From assembly GCA_903913645.1 (NCBI GenBank), contig CAIWMA010000405.1, positions 1-34,910 of the forward strand: 34,910 nt of DNA. Reading direction: 5' to 3'. A program made the position numbers and the translations under genes. Source of the DNA: an uncultured Bacteroidales bacterium (GTDB lineage Bacteria; Bacteroidota; Bacteroidia; Bacteroidales; UBA4417). This document shows, in pieces, positions 8,463 to 18,843 of this stretch (within the stretch, counting starts at the first letter, position 1; each line of letters begins with the position of its first letter). The notes under the pieces are model-generated. The model was not told the DNA's origin and made no database searches. It saw only the letters and a list, made by a program, of their open reading frames with translations.

Positions 8463-10598
8463 TTACTGAACATTTTTAAGCGTCAGCTGAATCCTTTTGC
8501 GCTCTTTATCCACCTCCAGAACTTTCACCCTGACTTTTTGATTCAGTTTTACTATTTCATTCGGATCTTTCACATATTTATCAGCCAGCTGGCTTACATG
8601 TATTAGTCCATCCTGGTGAACACCAATATCAACAAACGCACCAAAATTTGTTATATTAGTAACCAGTCCATCGAGAATCATTCCTGCTTTGAGGTCGCCA
8701 ATTGAATTTACATTCTTATCAAATTCGAATAACTCAAATTTCTGCCGCGGATCACGGCCAGGTTTTGAAAGTTCAGCCATAATATCCGTTAATGTAGGCA
8801 GTCCGACTTTATCGGTAATAAATTCTTCCAGCTTAATCTGCTTTTGTAAATCCTCATTGTTAATCAGATCAGCTACAGAACATCCTGCCTTTTTAGCCAT
8901 TTTTAATACAATCGGATAGCTTTCAGGATGCACTGCGCTGGCATCCAGTGGATTCTCGGATTCACGGATACGCAAAAATCCAGCTGCCTGCTCGAAAACC
9001 TTTTCTCCCAGCCGTGGAACGCTTTTTAACTGTTCACGCGATTGGAACATCCCGTTTTTATCACGGTATTCAACAATTTTGGCTGCCAGCACAGGACCAA
9101 CACCCGAAACATATGTGAGCAACTGCTTACTTGCCGTGTTGAGCTCCACTCCTACTTTATTAACGCAACTCTCAACGACTGATTCAAGGCTTTTTTGCAA
9201 CAATGCTTGGTTCACATCATGCTGGTATTGACCAACACCAATTGACTTTGGATCAATTTTAACAAGTTCGGAAAGAGGATCCATCAGGCGACGGCCAATA
9301 GAAACAGAGCCTCTTACAGTTACATCATAATCGGGAAATTCTTCCCGTGCTACTGCTGATGCTGAATACACCGAAGCACCGTTTTCGTTCACCATCAACG
9401 CAATTAATTCAGTATCAAACGGAATACGACGGACCAGGTTTTCTGTTTCCCGGCCGGCAGTACCATTTCCAATAGCAATGGCTTCAACTTTATAGGCTTT
9501 AACAAGGTTCTGAATTTTAGAAACCGATTGTTTTACTTCACTCTGAGGTGGATGAGGGTATATGGTTTCGTTATGCATAAGCCGGCCCTGTCGATCGAGA
9601 ACCACTAGTTTACAACCGCTGCGGAATCCCGGGTCGATCGCCAGAACTGTTTTTTGTCCCAATGGGGGAAGCATAAGCAGCTGCCGCAAATTCTCAGCGA
9701 AAACACGAATGGCTTCCAGGTCTGCTTTTTCTTTAACCATTTGCCGGTATTCAGTTTCGATAGACGGTTGTAAGAGCCGTTTGTAGGCATCTTTCACCGC
9801 TTCCTGAACCTGATGTGAGGATTCATTGGAGGACTTAACAAATATCTTATTAAGCGATTCTCTGGCCAGTTCAGCATCGGGCTCAATGTCAACTTTCAAA
9901 AACCCTTCATTTTCTCCCCGAAACATAGCCAATAAGCGGTGCGAAGGGGCTTTCATTAAAGGTTCTGCCCAATCGTAATAGGTTTCGTACTTTATGCCTT
10001 CAAGTTCTTTGCCACGAACAGGCTTCGAAAGAATTTCACCTGATCGTTCAAAATGATTCCTGATCCGTTGACGGCTCTGCTGGTTTTCATTCACCCATTC
10101 GGCAATAATATCGCGTGCTCCGGCTAAAGCTTCTTCTTCGGACTTAACGTCCTTTTCAATGTTGATAAATCCTTTAGCTTTTCGGTATGGGTCAGGTTCC
10201 TGTTGCGACATAATAATTTTGGCAAGAGGTTCCAATCCCTTTTCGCGGGCAATTGAAGCGCGGGTGCGGCGTTTGGGTTTGTAAGGAAGGTATAAATCTT
10301 CCAACTCGCTCATAGTTGAAGCACCTTTTAAAAGTTTCTCCAGTTCCGGAGTTAGTTTTTCCTGCTCGGTAACAGAAGTGATAATTACTTCACGTCGTTT
10401 CTCAAGTTCAATTATTTTTTCATACCGTTCCCGGATTGACGCTATCTGAACTTCATCGAGGCTTCCGGTCATTTCCTTGCGATATCTGGCTATAAAAGGA
10501 ACTGTTGCTCCTTCTTTGAGCAAATTAATAGTATTCAATACCTGAAAATCACGAACACCAAGTTCGTTTGATATTTGCAGGATATATTTCGTTTCCAT
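8463..10598 (-). CDS. tex: Tex family RNA-binding transcription accessory protein (S1 domain)
   Basis: 711 aa containing VPFIARYRKEMTGSLDEVQI, LAIDPGFRSGCKLVVLD, YVSGVGPVLAAKIVEYRDKNG (HhH), and a C-terminal S1 domain GMILDGLVTNITNFGAFVDIGVHQDGLIHVSQLADKYVKDP. Confidence 0.95.
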   Translation of the reverse strand: METKYILQISNELGVRDFQVLNTINLLKEGATVPFIARYRKEMTGSLDEVQIASIRERYEKIIELEKRREVIITSVTEQEKLTPELEKLLKGASTMSELEDLYLPYKPKRRTRASIAREKGLEPLAKIIMSQQEPDPYRKAKGFINIEKDVKSEEEALAGARDIIAEWVNENQQSRQRIRNHFERSGEILSKPVRGKELEGIKYETYYDWAEPLMKAPSHRLLAMFRGENEGFLKVDIEPDAELARESLNKIFVKSSNESSHQVQEAVKDAYKRLLQPSIETEYRQMVKEKADLEAIRVFAENLRQLLMLPPLGQKTVLAIDPGFRSGCKLVVLDRQGRLMHNETIYPHPPQSEVKQSVSKIQNLVKAYKVEAIAIGNGTAGRETENLVRRIPFDTELIALMVNENGASVYSASAVAREEFPDYDVTVRGSVSIGRRLMDPLSELVKIDPKSIGVGQYQHDVNQALLQKSLESVVESCVNKVGVELNTASKQLLTYVSGVGPVLAAKIVEYRDKNGMFQSREQLKSVPRLGEKVFEQAAGFLRIRESENPLDASAVHPESYPIVLKMAKKAGCSVADLINNEDLQKQIKLEEFITDKVGLPTLTDIMAELSKPGRDPRQKFELFEFDKNVNSIGDLKAGMILDGLVTNITNFGAFVDIGVHQDGLIHVSQLADKYVKDPNEIVKLNQKVRVKVLEVDKERKRIQLTLKNVQ

Positions 10599-10709
10599 CT
10601 TAAAAATCAGAATTTTGTGAAAACACGAATAATCTCGGCGTTCTTAAAATGAGCCGCGACTTTTAATTGAGTATTAATTATAACATAAATCGAAAAAGAG
10701 ACTTTTAGC

Positions 10710-11429
10710 TTACCATCCTTGCGCCAACAGGTCGATAACATGCATGGTCTTAATAGGAAGCTTATGCTTATCAATATACCCTTGTTGATGCATCAGGCAG
10801 GATGAATCGGTACTTACAATATATTCGGCGCCGGTTTCGATGGCATGAAGTACTTTCTGCTCAGCCATGGCAGTAGAAATCGGCTCGTGTTTAACCGCAA
10901 ATGTACCGCCAAAACCACAGCAGGTATGATTTTCCTTCATTTCGCGGATTTCAAGTCCTTTTACCTGGCTAAGCAATTCGCGGGGCTGGGTTGTAAGACC
11001 GTATTCGCGTAAAGCTGCACATGAATCATGGTATGTAATCACATGTTCGAAAGTAGCACCTACATCGGTAACTTTCAAAACATTAACCAGAAAATCGGTA
11101 AATTCAAAGAAGTTCTTTTTAAGCTGGTGATATTCTATATGCAAGGCAGAATTATAGAACATTTCATCATAATAATTCCTTACAAAACCAGCGCAAGATG
11201 CCGATGGCCCAACGATATATCGGTTATTAGGAAAATCGCGGATAAACTTCTCTCCTACTGCTTTGGCTTCATCCCAGAATCCGCTGTTATAAGCCATCTG
11301 TCCACAGCATGTCTGCTGATTGTTAAAATTCACTTCCACCCCAAGTTTTTCAAGAATTTTAACCATATTAAATCCTGTTTCAGGATAAATCTGGTCGATA
11401 AAGCAAGGAATAAATATGTCTACCGTCAT
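10710..11429 (-). CDS. (Fe-S)-binding protein, LutA/YkgE-like (two CCG domains)
   Basis: FIPCFIDQIYPETGFNMVKILEKLGVEVNFNNQQTCCGQMAYNSGF and ITYHDSCAALREYG...ENHTCCGFGGTFAVKHEPIS contain the paired cysteine-rich CCG motifs. Confidence 0.88.
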   Translation of the reverse strand: MTVDIFIPCFIDQIYPETGFNMVKILEKLGVEVNFNNQQTCCGQMAYNSGFWDEAKAVGEKFIRDFPNNRYIVGPSASCAGFVRNYYDEMFYNSALHIEYHQLKKNFFEFTDFLVNVLKVTDVGATFEHVITYHDSCAALREYGLTTQPRELLSQVKGLEIREMKENHTCCGFGGTFAVKHEPISTAMAEQKVLHAIETGAEYIVSTDSSCLMHQQGYIDKHKLPIKTMHVIDLLAQGW

Positions 11430-11579
11430 GAATCGGGGTATTAGTGTGTTTCGAAAGCAAAAATATCAAAAATTAGCCGTTGGGTCTGTACAAAGTTATT
11501 AACCGGATGTTAATAGATTGGGGATGGCAGATACTATTTTCCTGTTTTTCTATTTCCTATTTCCCTAGACTCATATTCC

Positions 11580-12842
11580 CTAAAGCTTTACAAAACCTGC
11601 CTCAGCCAAATCATCCCAAAATCCGGGATACGATTTCTTAACCACTTCAGGTTCTTCGATGCAAATATCATCGCGCAATATTGCAAGTGTGGCAAAAGAC
11701 ATTGCCATGCGATGATCATCATAGCATTTCACAATCACAGGTGTATGATCGTGTTTGTTGATAAATGCTGTGCCGCTTAAAAATATCTCATTATCAATTA
11801 CATCTACACCATAACCAAGTTTTGTCAACTCATTTCTCAAAGCATCTATTCGATCAGTTTCTTTGACCCTTAATGTTTTAAGACCAGTGAAGTGTCCTTT
11901 TATTCCTAAAGCTGCACATGTTACAATTACAGCCTGGGCAAGGTCGGGGCATTCGGTAAAATCATAATTAAACTCCCGAACGGCCAACTGATCTGATTTG
12001 GTGAGCAGTAATCCTTCGGAAGTAAAAACTGAACTTACTCCCAGATTTGAATAAATAGTTGGCAAAACTGAATCGCCCTGAACACTTTCGCTACTTAATC
12101 CTTTTAATACAATATGGGCGTCGGGTATAAATACAGCAACCTGGTACCAGAAAGCGGCTGCACTCCAGTCAGGTTCAATAATCGAGAAATAATCGATGTT
12201 GTTGTATTTCTGTTCTTTAACCGTAATAGTATTCCTGGCAAATTGAACATCAGCACCCGATTTTTGCATTAGTGACTGTGTCATCCTGATATACGATGCC
12301 GATATAATTTCTCCCTGCAATTCAATAACAATTCCACCTTTTAAGATTGGCCCAAGCATCATCAAAGCACTGATAAACTGGCTGCTGATTCCTGCGTTTA
12401 ATTGAACGTTTCCTCCAATCATTTGTGAATTACCAATGATTTTAATCGGAGGAAATCCTTGTACATGAGAAAAAGTAAGGTCGGCGCCAAGACTCTGTAA
12501 TGCATCAGTAAGTGGCTTGACAGGTCGATTCTGCATGCGTTCTGTTCCGGTAATTAACCAGTTTCCGGGTGTTACTGCCAGTAAGGCGGTAAGAAAACGC
12601 ATAACGGTTCCTGCATTTCCAACATTAATTTCAATTAATGTTTCCGCTGTGAAAGATTTGTTGCTGATTATCTGCAAAAGATGTTGCATAACCACTGTAT
12701 CAACCGAATCGGGCACCAAACCTTCAATAGAAGAACCGCCTGAAAGATTGTTAATTATTAATAGCCTGTTTACGATACTCTTGCTTAAAGGCAAGGTAAT
12801 TGTGCATTCAACAAAATCCTGGGTATGGGAGATACAATGCAT
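11580..12842 (-). CDS. aroA: 3-phosphoshikimate 1-carboxyvinyltransferase (EPSP synthase)
   Basis: LPLSKSIVNRLLIINNLSGG, NAGTVMRFLTALLAV, ITGTERMQNRPVKPLTDALQSLGAD, LRVKETDRIDALRNELTKLG, DDHRMAMSFA. Confidence 0.94.
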   Translation of the reverse strand: MHCISHTQDFVECTITLPLSKSIVNRLLIINNLSGGSSIEGLVPDSVDTVVMQHLLQIISNKSFTAETLIEINVGNAGTVMRFLTALLAVTPGNWLITGTERMQNRPVKPLTDALQSLGADLTFSHVQGFPPIKIIGNSQMIGGNVQLNAGISSQFISALMMLGPILKGGIVIELQGEIISASYIRMTQSLMQKSGADVQFARNTITVKEQKYNNIDYFSIIEPDWSAAAFWYQVAVFIPDAHIVLKGLSSESVQGDSVLPTIYSNLGVSSVFTSEGLLLTKSDQLAVREFNYDFTECPDLAQAVIVTCAALGIKGHFTGLKTLRVKETDRIDALRNELTKLGYGVDVIDNEIFLSGTAFINKHDHTPVIVKCYDDHRMAMSFATLAILRDDICIEEPEVVKKSYPGFWDDLAEAGFVKL

Positions 12843-13041
12843 TCTATATATGGTTAGCCTTGAAATGCAAATTTAACAATATCAGGCAAATTGGAAAATG
12901 AGAATTTTTATGGTTGATTCAGTTTTCCACCTGTCGCTCGTTTCACCTTTATAATGAATAACTCATAATAGGACTTTCAACGCTGAAATAAGAAAGACGT
13001 ATGATGAATTTATCGCTTAAAGCAAGTGTTAACCTTAAAAC

Positions 13042-14118
13042 TTATACAAAAAAACCAACTTCCAGGTTAATATAGAAATGAAGGCTTTCAAGTACAAGTT
13101 TTTCGCCGGGGAATTGATCATAAACAGGATCGCCTATTTTACGGAGAAGCGAAAAATTTAATTGCGAAGTGCTGGAATTCTTTTTATCATGGCACATCAA
13201 TGCTAAAAGTTCATCACCCGGTTTCGTTTTGAAACGATAATGCGGAAAATGCCAGCTTACCAGGTTGGCAAGTCGTTTCAAATCGTTTTTATCCAATCCA
13301 AACATTCGCATGGAAATAAAACTTTCGCAAATCAGGCCGATAGCAACAGCTTCGCCGTGAAGCAACGGGTCGGAATCATATTTCTGCGAATAGGATTCAA
13401 TGGCATGCCCGATAGTATGCCCGAAATTAAGTGCTTTACGCAAACCTGTTTCGGTGAAGTCAGAATTTACAATATCCATTTTTACTGAAGCAGATTCAAG
13501 AATATTTGCTTCGTTACATACCTTTTCGTGAGAATTGAGTACTATTAGCTTTCCAAAAAGCTTCTCGCTATGAATCATAGCATGTTTCAGCATTTCAGCA
13601 TACCCCGATAATTTCTGCCTGGCCGGAAGTGTTTTCAGAAATTCTTCAAAAACAAATACTGCTTTGGGAAGGGCAAAAACACCGATCTGATTTTTGACAG
13701 AGTTGAGGTTTACACCTGTTTTACCACCAAGTGATGCATCAACCATTGCCAAAAGCGTTGTCGGAATATGGATAAAATTTATGCCCCGTTTAAAAGTAGC
13801 TGCGGCAAATCCACCAACATCCGTAGTTAGTCCTCCCCCAAGGCATATCATCAATGAATTTCTAACAGCATTTCCAACAACAAGCTGTTGCCAGATTTTT
13901 TCGACAGTCGCAATAGTTTTATTCGATTCGCTGCTATGTATTTCAATAACCATCGCATCCTCGAGTCCGCTGCATTTAGCTTTCAGTATCGGCAAACAGA
14001 GTTCAATCGTATTTTCATCAACCAGGATATAAATTCCGGACTTTTTGTATTCAGCAATTACTTCCTGCAAATGCGACCAGCCATCGTCACCAGAATATAG
14101 AGAATTAGAAATGTTCAT
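13042..14118 (-). CDS. aroB: 3-dehydroquinate synthase
   Basis: LGGGLTTDVGGFAAATFKRGINFIHIPTTLLAMVDASLGGKTGVN and ALNFGHTIGHAIESY. The internal start MNISNSLYSGDDGW at 14118 is preferred; the ORF track extends to 14184. Confidence 0.93.
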   Translation of the reverse strand: MNISNSLYSGDDGWSHLQEVIAEYKKSGIYILVDENTIELCLPILKAKCSGLEDAMVIEIHSSESNKTIATVEKIWQQLVVGNAVRNSLMICLGGGLTTDVGGFAAATFKRGINFIHIPTTLLAMVDASLGGKTGVNLNSVKNQIGVFALPKAVFVFEEFLKTLPARQKLSGYAEMLKHAMIHSEKLFGKLIVLNSHEKVCNEANILESASVKMDIVNSDFTETGLRKALNFGHTIGHAIESYSQKYDSDPLLHGEAVAIGLICESFISMRMFGLDKNDLKRLANLVSWHFPHYRFKTKPGDELLALMCHDKKNSSTSQLNFSLLRKIGDPVYDQFPGEKLVLESLHFYINLEVGFFV

Positions 14119-14619
14119 GTTGTTAAGAGTAGTAAATAAAATTAGGATTGGCTTTTCTAAAGTACGTTTCACCTGCTTAAACAAGCATAGATGCTAATTT
14201 TCAATCATTGCAGTAAATTTACTTTACGCACTATGTAGAAAAAAGCCTTCAATCTTTCCTTAAAACCAGACTCTCTCTTTTTCAGAATCTGACTTGGGGA
14301 AATCGAAAAGACAGCAAATCAACGCACTCAACCAAAACCTGTTATGATTCCACAAGGTTTTCAAGTTATTGCAAAGATAAATAATTTCCATGAAGGAAAA
14401 AATGTTTACGAATGAAACTACTTCAATCCGATACTAACTTCGTGTAGCTGAATATAGAAATTCGATTAATTTGCAGTTTCAGACCTATTGTTTGATACCT
14501 TTTTCGGTTTTCAATTGGTAAAACAAGAAACACAGCCTGAACACATTTATAAATTTTACGACACCTTTGCAATTACTATATTTCCAATTAATAATTCACT
14601 TCACATATAAAAAGGTTTA

Positions 14620-14627
14620 TACATTTG
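14620..14627 (+). promoter_or_regulatory. Bacteroidetes-type -7 promoter motif (TACATTTG) upstream of the proline dehydrogenase gene
   Basis: Matches TAnnTTTG and lies about 20 bp before the ATG at 14647. No clear -33 TTG was seen. Confidence 0.5.
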
Positions 14628-14646
14628 CACCTTTAAAATAATTTAT

Positions 14647-15813
14647 ATGCTTTCATTCGACAATACTGAAACAGCGTTTCGCTACAAAAGCAACTCCGAC
14701 CTGACACGGGCACGTATTCTTTTCAGTACTCTTGCAAATCCGGAACTTGTTAAAGTTGGAAAATCGCTCACATATTTTGCATTAAATCTGCATCTGCCTA
14801 TTGCCTGGGCCATCAAGCCTACACTTTATAAGCACTTTGTTGGAGGCGAAACCCTGGATGAATGCGAAAAAACTGTACAATTGCTTAGTAAGTTTAATGT
14901 TAAATCCATTCTGGATTATTCGGTTGAAGGAGGCAAGGACCATGAAACCATGCAGCGCACGCTTGAAGAAACGCTTCGATCGGTTATTAATGCTGCCAGC
15001 CACCCGGAAATTCCATTCTCGGTATTTAAGCCTACTGCTTTTGCTTCTCAGCAAGTGTTGACGCTTGCTTCTGAAAATGCTCCGGTTAATGAAGAAACTG
15101 CCAAAGCTATCCAATTCTTTAAGGACTGCGTCGAAATTCTATCAAAAACTGCTTTCGAAAATGGTATTCCTATCATGATTGATGCCGAAGACTCATGGTA
15201 TCAGCCATTTGTTGACCAGGTGGTAACCGAAATGATGGAGAAATATAACAAAAACAGCGCTATTGTATATAATACATTGCAAATGTACAGGACCGACCGG
15301 CTCTACTTTTTGAAAGAATCGCTCCGAAAAGCTGAAGAAGGCAATTATTACCTTGGAATTAAATTCGTACGTGGAGCTTATATGGAAAAAGAACGTTTGC
15401 GTGCTGCCGAAAAAGGATATCCCTCGCCTATTCAGCCTGATAAAGAGGCTACCGACCAGAATTATGATGCAGGCATTGCTTATACACTTGAGCATCTGGA
15501 CAGAATTTCAGTTTTTAACGGGTCGCATAATGAGAAAAGCAACCGTTTGCTCACTGAACTCATGGCAAAAAAAGGTCTTGAGCGCAATGAAAAGAAAATA
15601 TGGTTTTCGCAACTTTATGGAATGAGCGATCATATCAGTTTTAACCTGGCAGACGAAGGCTACAACGTTACCAAATATATTCCCTATGGCCCGGTTCGTA
15701 ATATTTTACCATACCTGATCCGGCGAGCCGAAGAAAACACTTCTATAGCAGGTCAGACAGGCCGTGAACTCGGGTTGCTTGAGCAGGAGCGGTTACGCAG
15801 AAAAAAGGGATAA
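14647..15813 (+). CDS. Proline dehydrogenase family protein
   Basis: 388 aa with an FAD/PRODH TIM-barrel: SVFKPTAFAS, IMIDAEDSWYQP, VYNTLQMYRTDRLYFLKESLRKA, GIKFVRGAYMEKERLRA, FSQLYGMSDHISFNLADEGYNVTKYIPYGPVRNILPYLIRRAEENTS. Confidence 0.94.
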   Translation: MLSFDNTETAFRYKSNSDLTRARILFSTLANPELVKVGKSLTYFALNLHLPIAWAIKPTLYKHFVGGETLDECEKTVQLLSKFNVKSILDYSVEGGKDHETMQRTLEETLRSVINAASHPEIPFSVFKPTAFASQQVLTLASENAPVNEETAKAIQFFKDCVEILSKTAFENGIPIMIDAEDSWYQPFVDQVVTEMMEKYNKNSAIVYNTLQMYRTDRLYFLKESLRKAEEGNYYLGIKFVRGAYMEKERLRAAEKGYPSPIQPDKEATDQNYDAGIAYTLEHLDRISVFNGSHNEKSNRLLTELMAKKGLERNEKKIWFSQLYGMSDHISFNLADEGYNVTKYIPYGPVRNILPYLIRRAEENTSIAGQTGRELGLLEQERLRRKKG

Positions 15814-15836
15814 AACAAGATGAATACTAATCGATG

Positions 15837-15863
15837 AAGCCACAATTTGTAACATTGTGGCTT
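15837..15863 (+). terminator. Rho-independent terminator downstream of the proline dehydrogenase gene
   Basis: AAGCCACAAT ttgtaac ATTGTGGCTT followed by TTTTTTTA: perfect 10-bp arms plus T-tract. Confidence 0.9.
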
Positions 15864-15993
15864 TTTTTTATGACCCTATTTTTCAGTAAGCCGGGCTAAA
15901 TATTCATTTTTTAATGGTTTTATCCATTTCAATCGGAAATAGTTTAATTTTATCCGCACTTGGGTCCAGATAAGACCAGCACATTTTATTGAG

Positions 15994-18843
15994 ATGAAAA
16001 ACGCAGTTTCCCTGTTTATCACATCACTATTCGTATTTCTTACAAATGCATTTACTGTAGCTCAATCGTCGTGCCTCGTAACCCACTACAGCCGCAGCCA
16101 ATATGCTGCTGGTAGTCAGAATTGGTCCTTAGCAATGGATAAGCAGGGATTTGTATATGCAGCCAATAATAAAGGGCTTATGAAATATGATGGTGTTCGC
16201 TGGAGAATATTTCCAATGCCCGCACGTAAAATTGCCCGTTCAGTTTCGATAGGTAATGACGAAAAGATTTATACCGGGGCCATCGAGGAATTTGGATATT
16301 GGACCAAGGATGCAGCAAAAGGATTAACATATACATCGCTGGTTCCGCTTTTAAAAAATGTTGATCTTCATAATCACGAAATTTGGAAAATAGTACAGTC
16401 ACAAAACAAAGTCTATTTCCAGGGATTTTCATGCTTGTTTGTTTATGACAAACACACTGTAAAACCAATTAAACTGCCGGGTTCAATAGTTTTTCTTCTG
16501 AAAGCCGGTGAGCGCCTGTTTGCCCATGCCGTAAAAGGCGACTTATATGAAGTTATTGACGACAAACTTGTCAAAATCGACCAGGGCAAAATGCTTTACG
16601 GAACAGAAGTTAAAGCCATACTACCATACAAAGACGGATCTTTCCTGATTGGCACTTCTTCAAAAGGCGTTTTTATTTTCGACAAAAACGGAATTACTCC
16701 CTGGAATGTACCCGCAAATCCTTTACTCAAAGAGTTTCAGATTAACAATGGAATAATCTTTGGCAACAAAATTGTTTTCGGCACAATTGTTAAAGGCCTG
16801 TTTATTCTTGATTTTGAAGGCAATCTTTTAAATCATTTATATAGTGATAATGACCTACAAAACAATACTGTCCTTTCCCTTTGCAACGATAATAATCAAA
16901 GCATCTGGGTTGGTCTCGATAACGGAATTGACAATGTTTCATTTAACAATCCTGTTGATATTTATCCCAGTCATAATGAAGCATTGGGTACCGTATATAC
17001 GGCAGCACTCCAGGCAAACATGCTTTATGTAGGAACTAACCGCGGTGTTTTCACATATATAAAGGATGGAAACAGGTTTACATACAATGGATTTCTACAA
17101 AATTCGCAGGGACAGGTCTGGCAACTCAAAGTTATTGATGGAACCTTATTCTGTGGCCACACAAACGGAACGTACATTATTGAGAAAAATACGTTGAAAC
17201 CAATTTTCAATGTCAGCGGTGGCTATATGTTGCAAAAGTTGCTGATCAGAGGTAAGGAGTATCTTCTACAAAGTACCTACAGCAGTTTGGTTATCTATAA
17301 AAAGGCAGGAAATACATGGGTCTACAGTCACCAGGTGGAGGGATTTATGGAACCGGCCAGGTTTGTAGAAGTTGATCACCTGGGTAATATCTGGGTTGGC
17401 CATTCCGTGAAAGGGCTGTACAGGCTGCGGTTATCGGATTCTCTTGACAGAGTATCTGAAAAGCAGCTATTTACAGAAAAAGAAGGGCTTCCTTCCAACA
17501 CGAATATAAAAGTTTTTAAAATTGCAGACCGGGTAATATTTTCCAATGCTGAAAGTCTTTTTACCTGGGACGACCTGCGGCAGAAAATAATTCCTTATAC
17601 CGATCTTAACAGTAAACTTCAGGGCTTTGAATCGTCAGTTTCAATAACTCCGATTGATGAAAAAAGTTACTGGTTTGCCACCAGAAATGAGGCTGCGATT
17701 TTTAATTTTAAAGATAACATGCCAGTAATGTCATATCGCCTGATTTTCAACCAGTTTAATCTTTCCCTTGTTGATAATTACGAAAATCTGGTTCCACTTA
17801 CCGGGAATCTTCACCTGATTTGCCTTGACAATGGATTTGCCATTTTCAATAAGGATGTTGTTTCCCAGTCAAGGTCCAATGAATCCAAGCTTGTGATCAG
17901 GGAAATTGTATGCAGGGATGCTTCCGGAAATATTCTTGATCTGGATCCATCAGGAAATCCGGTTTCACTGCGGAATGCCTATAATAATATTTCAATTTCA
18001 TACTCTACACTTCAAAACCCGTGTTCACGCAAACTCTATCAATTTAAACTTGATGGTATCGACAGGGAATGGAGCAGGTGGTCCGAATCAGCCGAGGCAA
18101 AATATACCCGTTTACCAGTTGGGGAATATAAATTTAATGTGCGTACTTTAACTTCGAATGGGACAATTACACAAGCAGTCACGCTGAAATTCAAGGTGAG
18201 GCCGGCCTGGTATGCATCCATAGCAGCCATGCTGCTGTATATTCTGATAGGATTGGGCGGAATATTAGTAAGTCAGTATTTTTACCGCAAAAGGCTTGCA
18301 AAACACCATAACCGCCTTCATCTGATTGCAGATGATAAACGGAAAGCAGAGAAATTAAAATCTGAGCAAGAGATTATGAAACTTCAGAATGAAAAACTCC
18401 AGTCCGAAATATCGCATAAAAACATGCAGCTTGCAGACTCAACTTTATCGATTATCAAGAAAAATGAAGTGCTCATTGAAATCAAAAATGAACTAGAGAA
18501 ACAAAAGGAAGATCTCGGGGCACGCTATCCAGCACGTTATCTGCAGCGGTTAACAACACTGATCGATAAGAATATATCAAACGATAACGACTGGGAAATG
18601 TTTGAGGCACTGTTCGACCAAGCGCACGAAAACTTCTTCAAGCGGCTGAAACAATCTTTTCCCGACCTCACTCAAAGCGATCTGAAACTTTGCGCTTACC
18701 TGAAACTGAACCTTTCTTCCAAAGAAATTGCCCCTTTGCTTAATATTTCGATTCGAGGGGTTGAAATCCGAAGGTACAGGCTCAGGAAAAGGCTCTCACT
18801 TACCTCAGATAATAACCTGGTGGAATATATTATGCAGTTCTAA
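15994..18843 (+). CDS. Membrane-spanning beta-propeller / triple-tyrosine (Y_Y_Y) sensor with a C-terminal LuxR-type HTH and no histidine kinase domain
   Basis: Signal peptide. Propeller repeats (GIDNVSFNNPVDIYPSHNEALGTVYTAALQANMLYVGTNRGVF...). Y_Y_Y domain (LQNPCSRKLYQFKLDGIDREWSRWSESAEAKYTRLPVGEYKFNVRT). Transmembrane segment WYASIAAMLLYILIGLGGILVSQYF, a coiled coil, then LTQSDLKLCAYLKLNLSSKEIAPLLNISIRGVEIRRYRLRKRL (HTH). Confidence 0.87.
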   Translation: MKNAVSLFITSLFVFLTNAFTVAQSSCLVTHYSRSQYAAGSQNWSLAMDKQGFVYAANNKGLMKYDGVRWRIFPMPARKIARSVSIGNDEKIYTGAIEEFGYWTKDAAKGLTYTSLVPLLKNVDLHNHEIWKIVQSQNKVYFQGFSCLFVYDKHTVKPIKLPGSIVFLLKAGERLFAHAVKGDLYEVIDDKLVKIDQGKMLYGTEVKAILPYKDGSFLIGTSSKGVFIFDKNGITPWNVPANPLLKEFQINNGIIFGNKIVFGTIVKGLFILDFEGNLLNHLYSDNDLQNNTVLSLCNDNNQSIWVGLDNGIDNVSFNNPVDIYPSHNEALGTVYTAALQANMLYVGTNRGVFTYIKDGNRFTYNGFLQNSQGQVWQLKVIDGTLFCGHTNGTYIIEKNTLKPIFNVSGGYMLQKLLIRGKEYLLQSTYSSLVIYKKAGNTWVYSHQVEGFMEPARFVEVDHLGNIWVGHSVKGLYRLRLSDSLDRVSEKQLFTEKEGLPSNTNIKVFKIADRVIFSNAESLFTWDDLRQKIIPYTDLNSKLQGFESSVSITPIDEKSYWFATRNEAAIFNFKDNMPVMSYRLIFNQFNLSLVDNYENLVPLTGNLHLICLDNGFAIFNKDVVSQSRSNESKLVIREIVCRDASGNILDLDPSGNPVSLRNAYNNISISYSTLQNPCSRKLYQFKLDGIDREWSRWSESAEAKYTRLPVGEYKFNVRTLTSNGTITQAVTLKFKVRPAWYASIAAMLLYILIGLGGILVSQYFYRKRLAKHHNRLHLIADDKRKAEKLKSEQEIMKLQNEKLQSEISHKNMQLADSTLSIIKKNEVLIEIKNELEKQKEDLGARYPARYLQRLTTLIDKNISNDNDWEMFEALFDQAHENFFKRLKQSFPDLTQSDLKLCAYLKLNLSSKEIAPLLNISIRGVEIRRYRLRKRLSLTSDNNLVEYIMQF

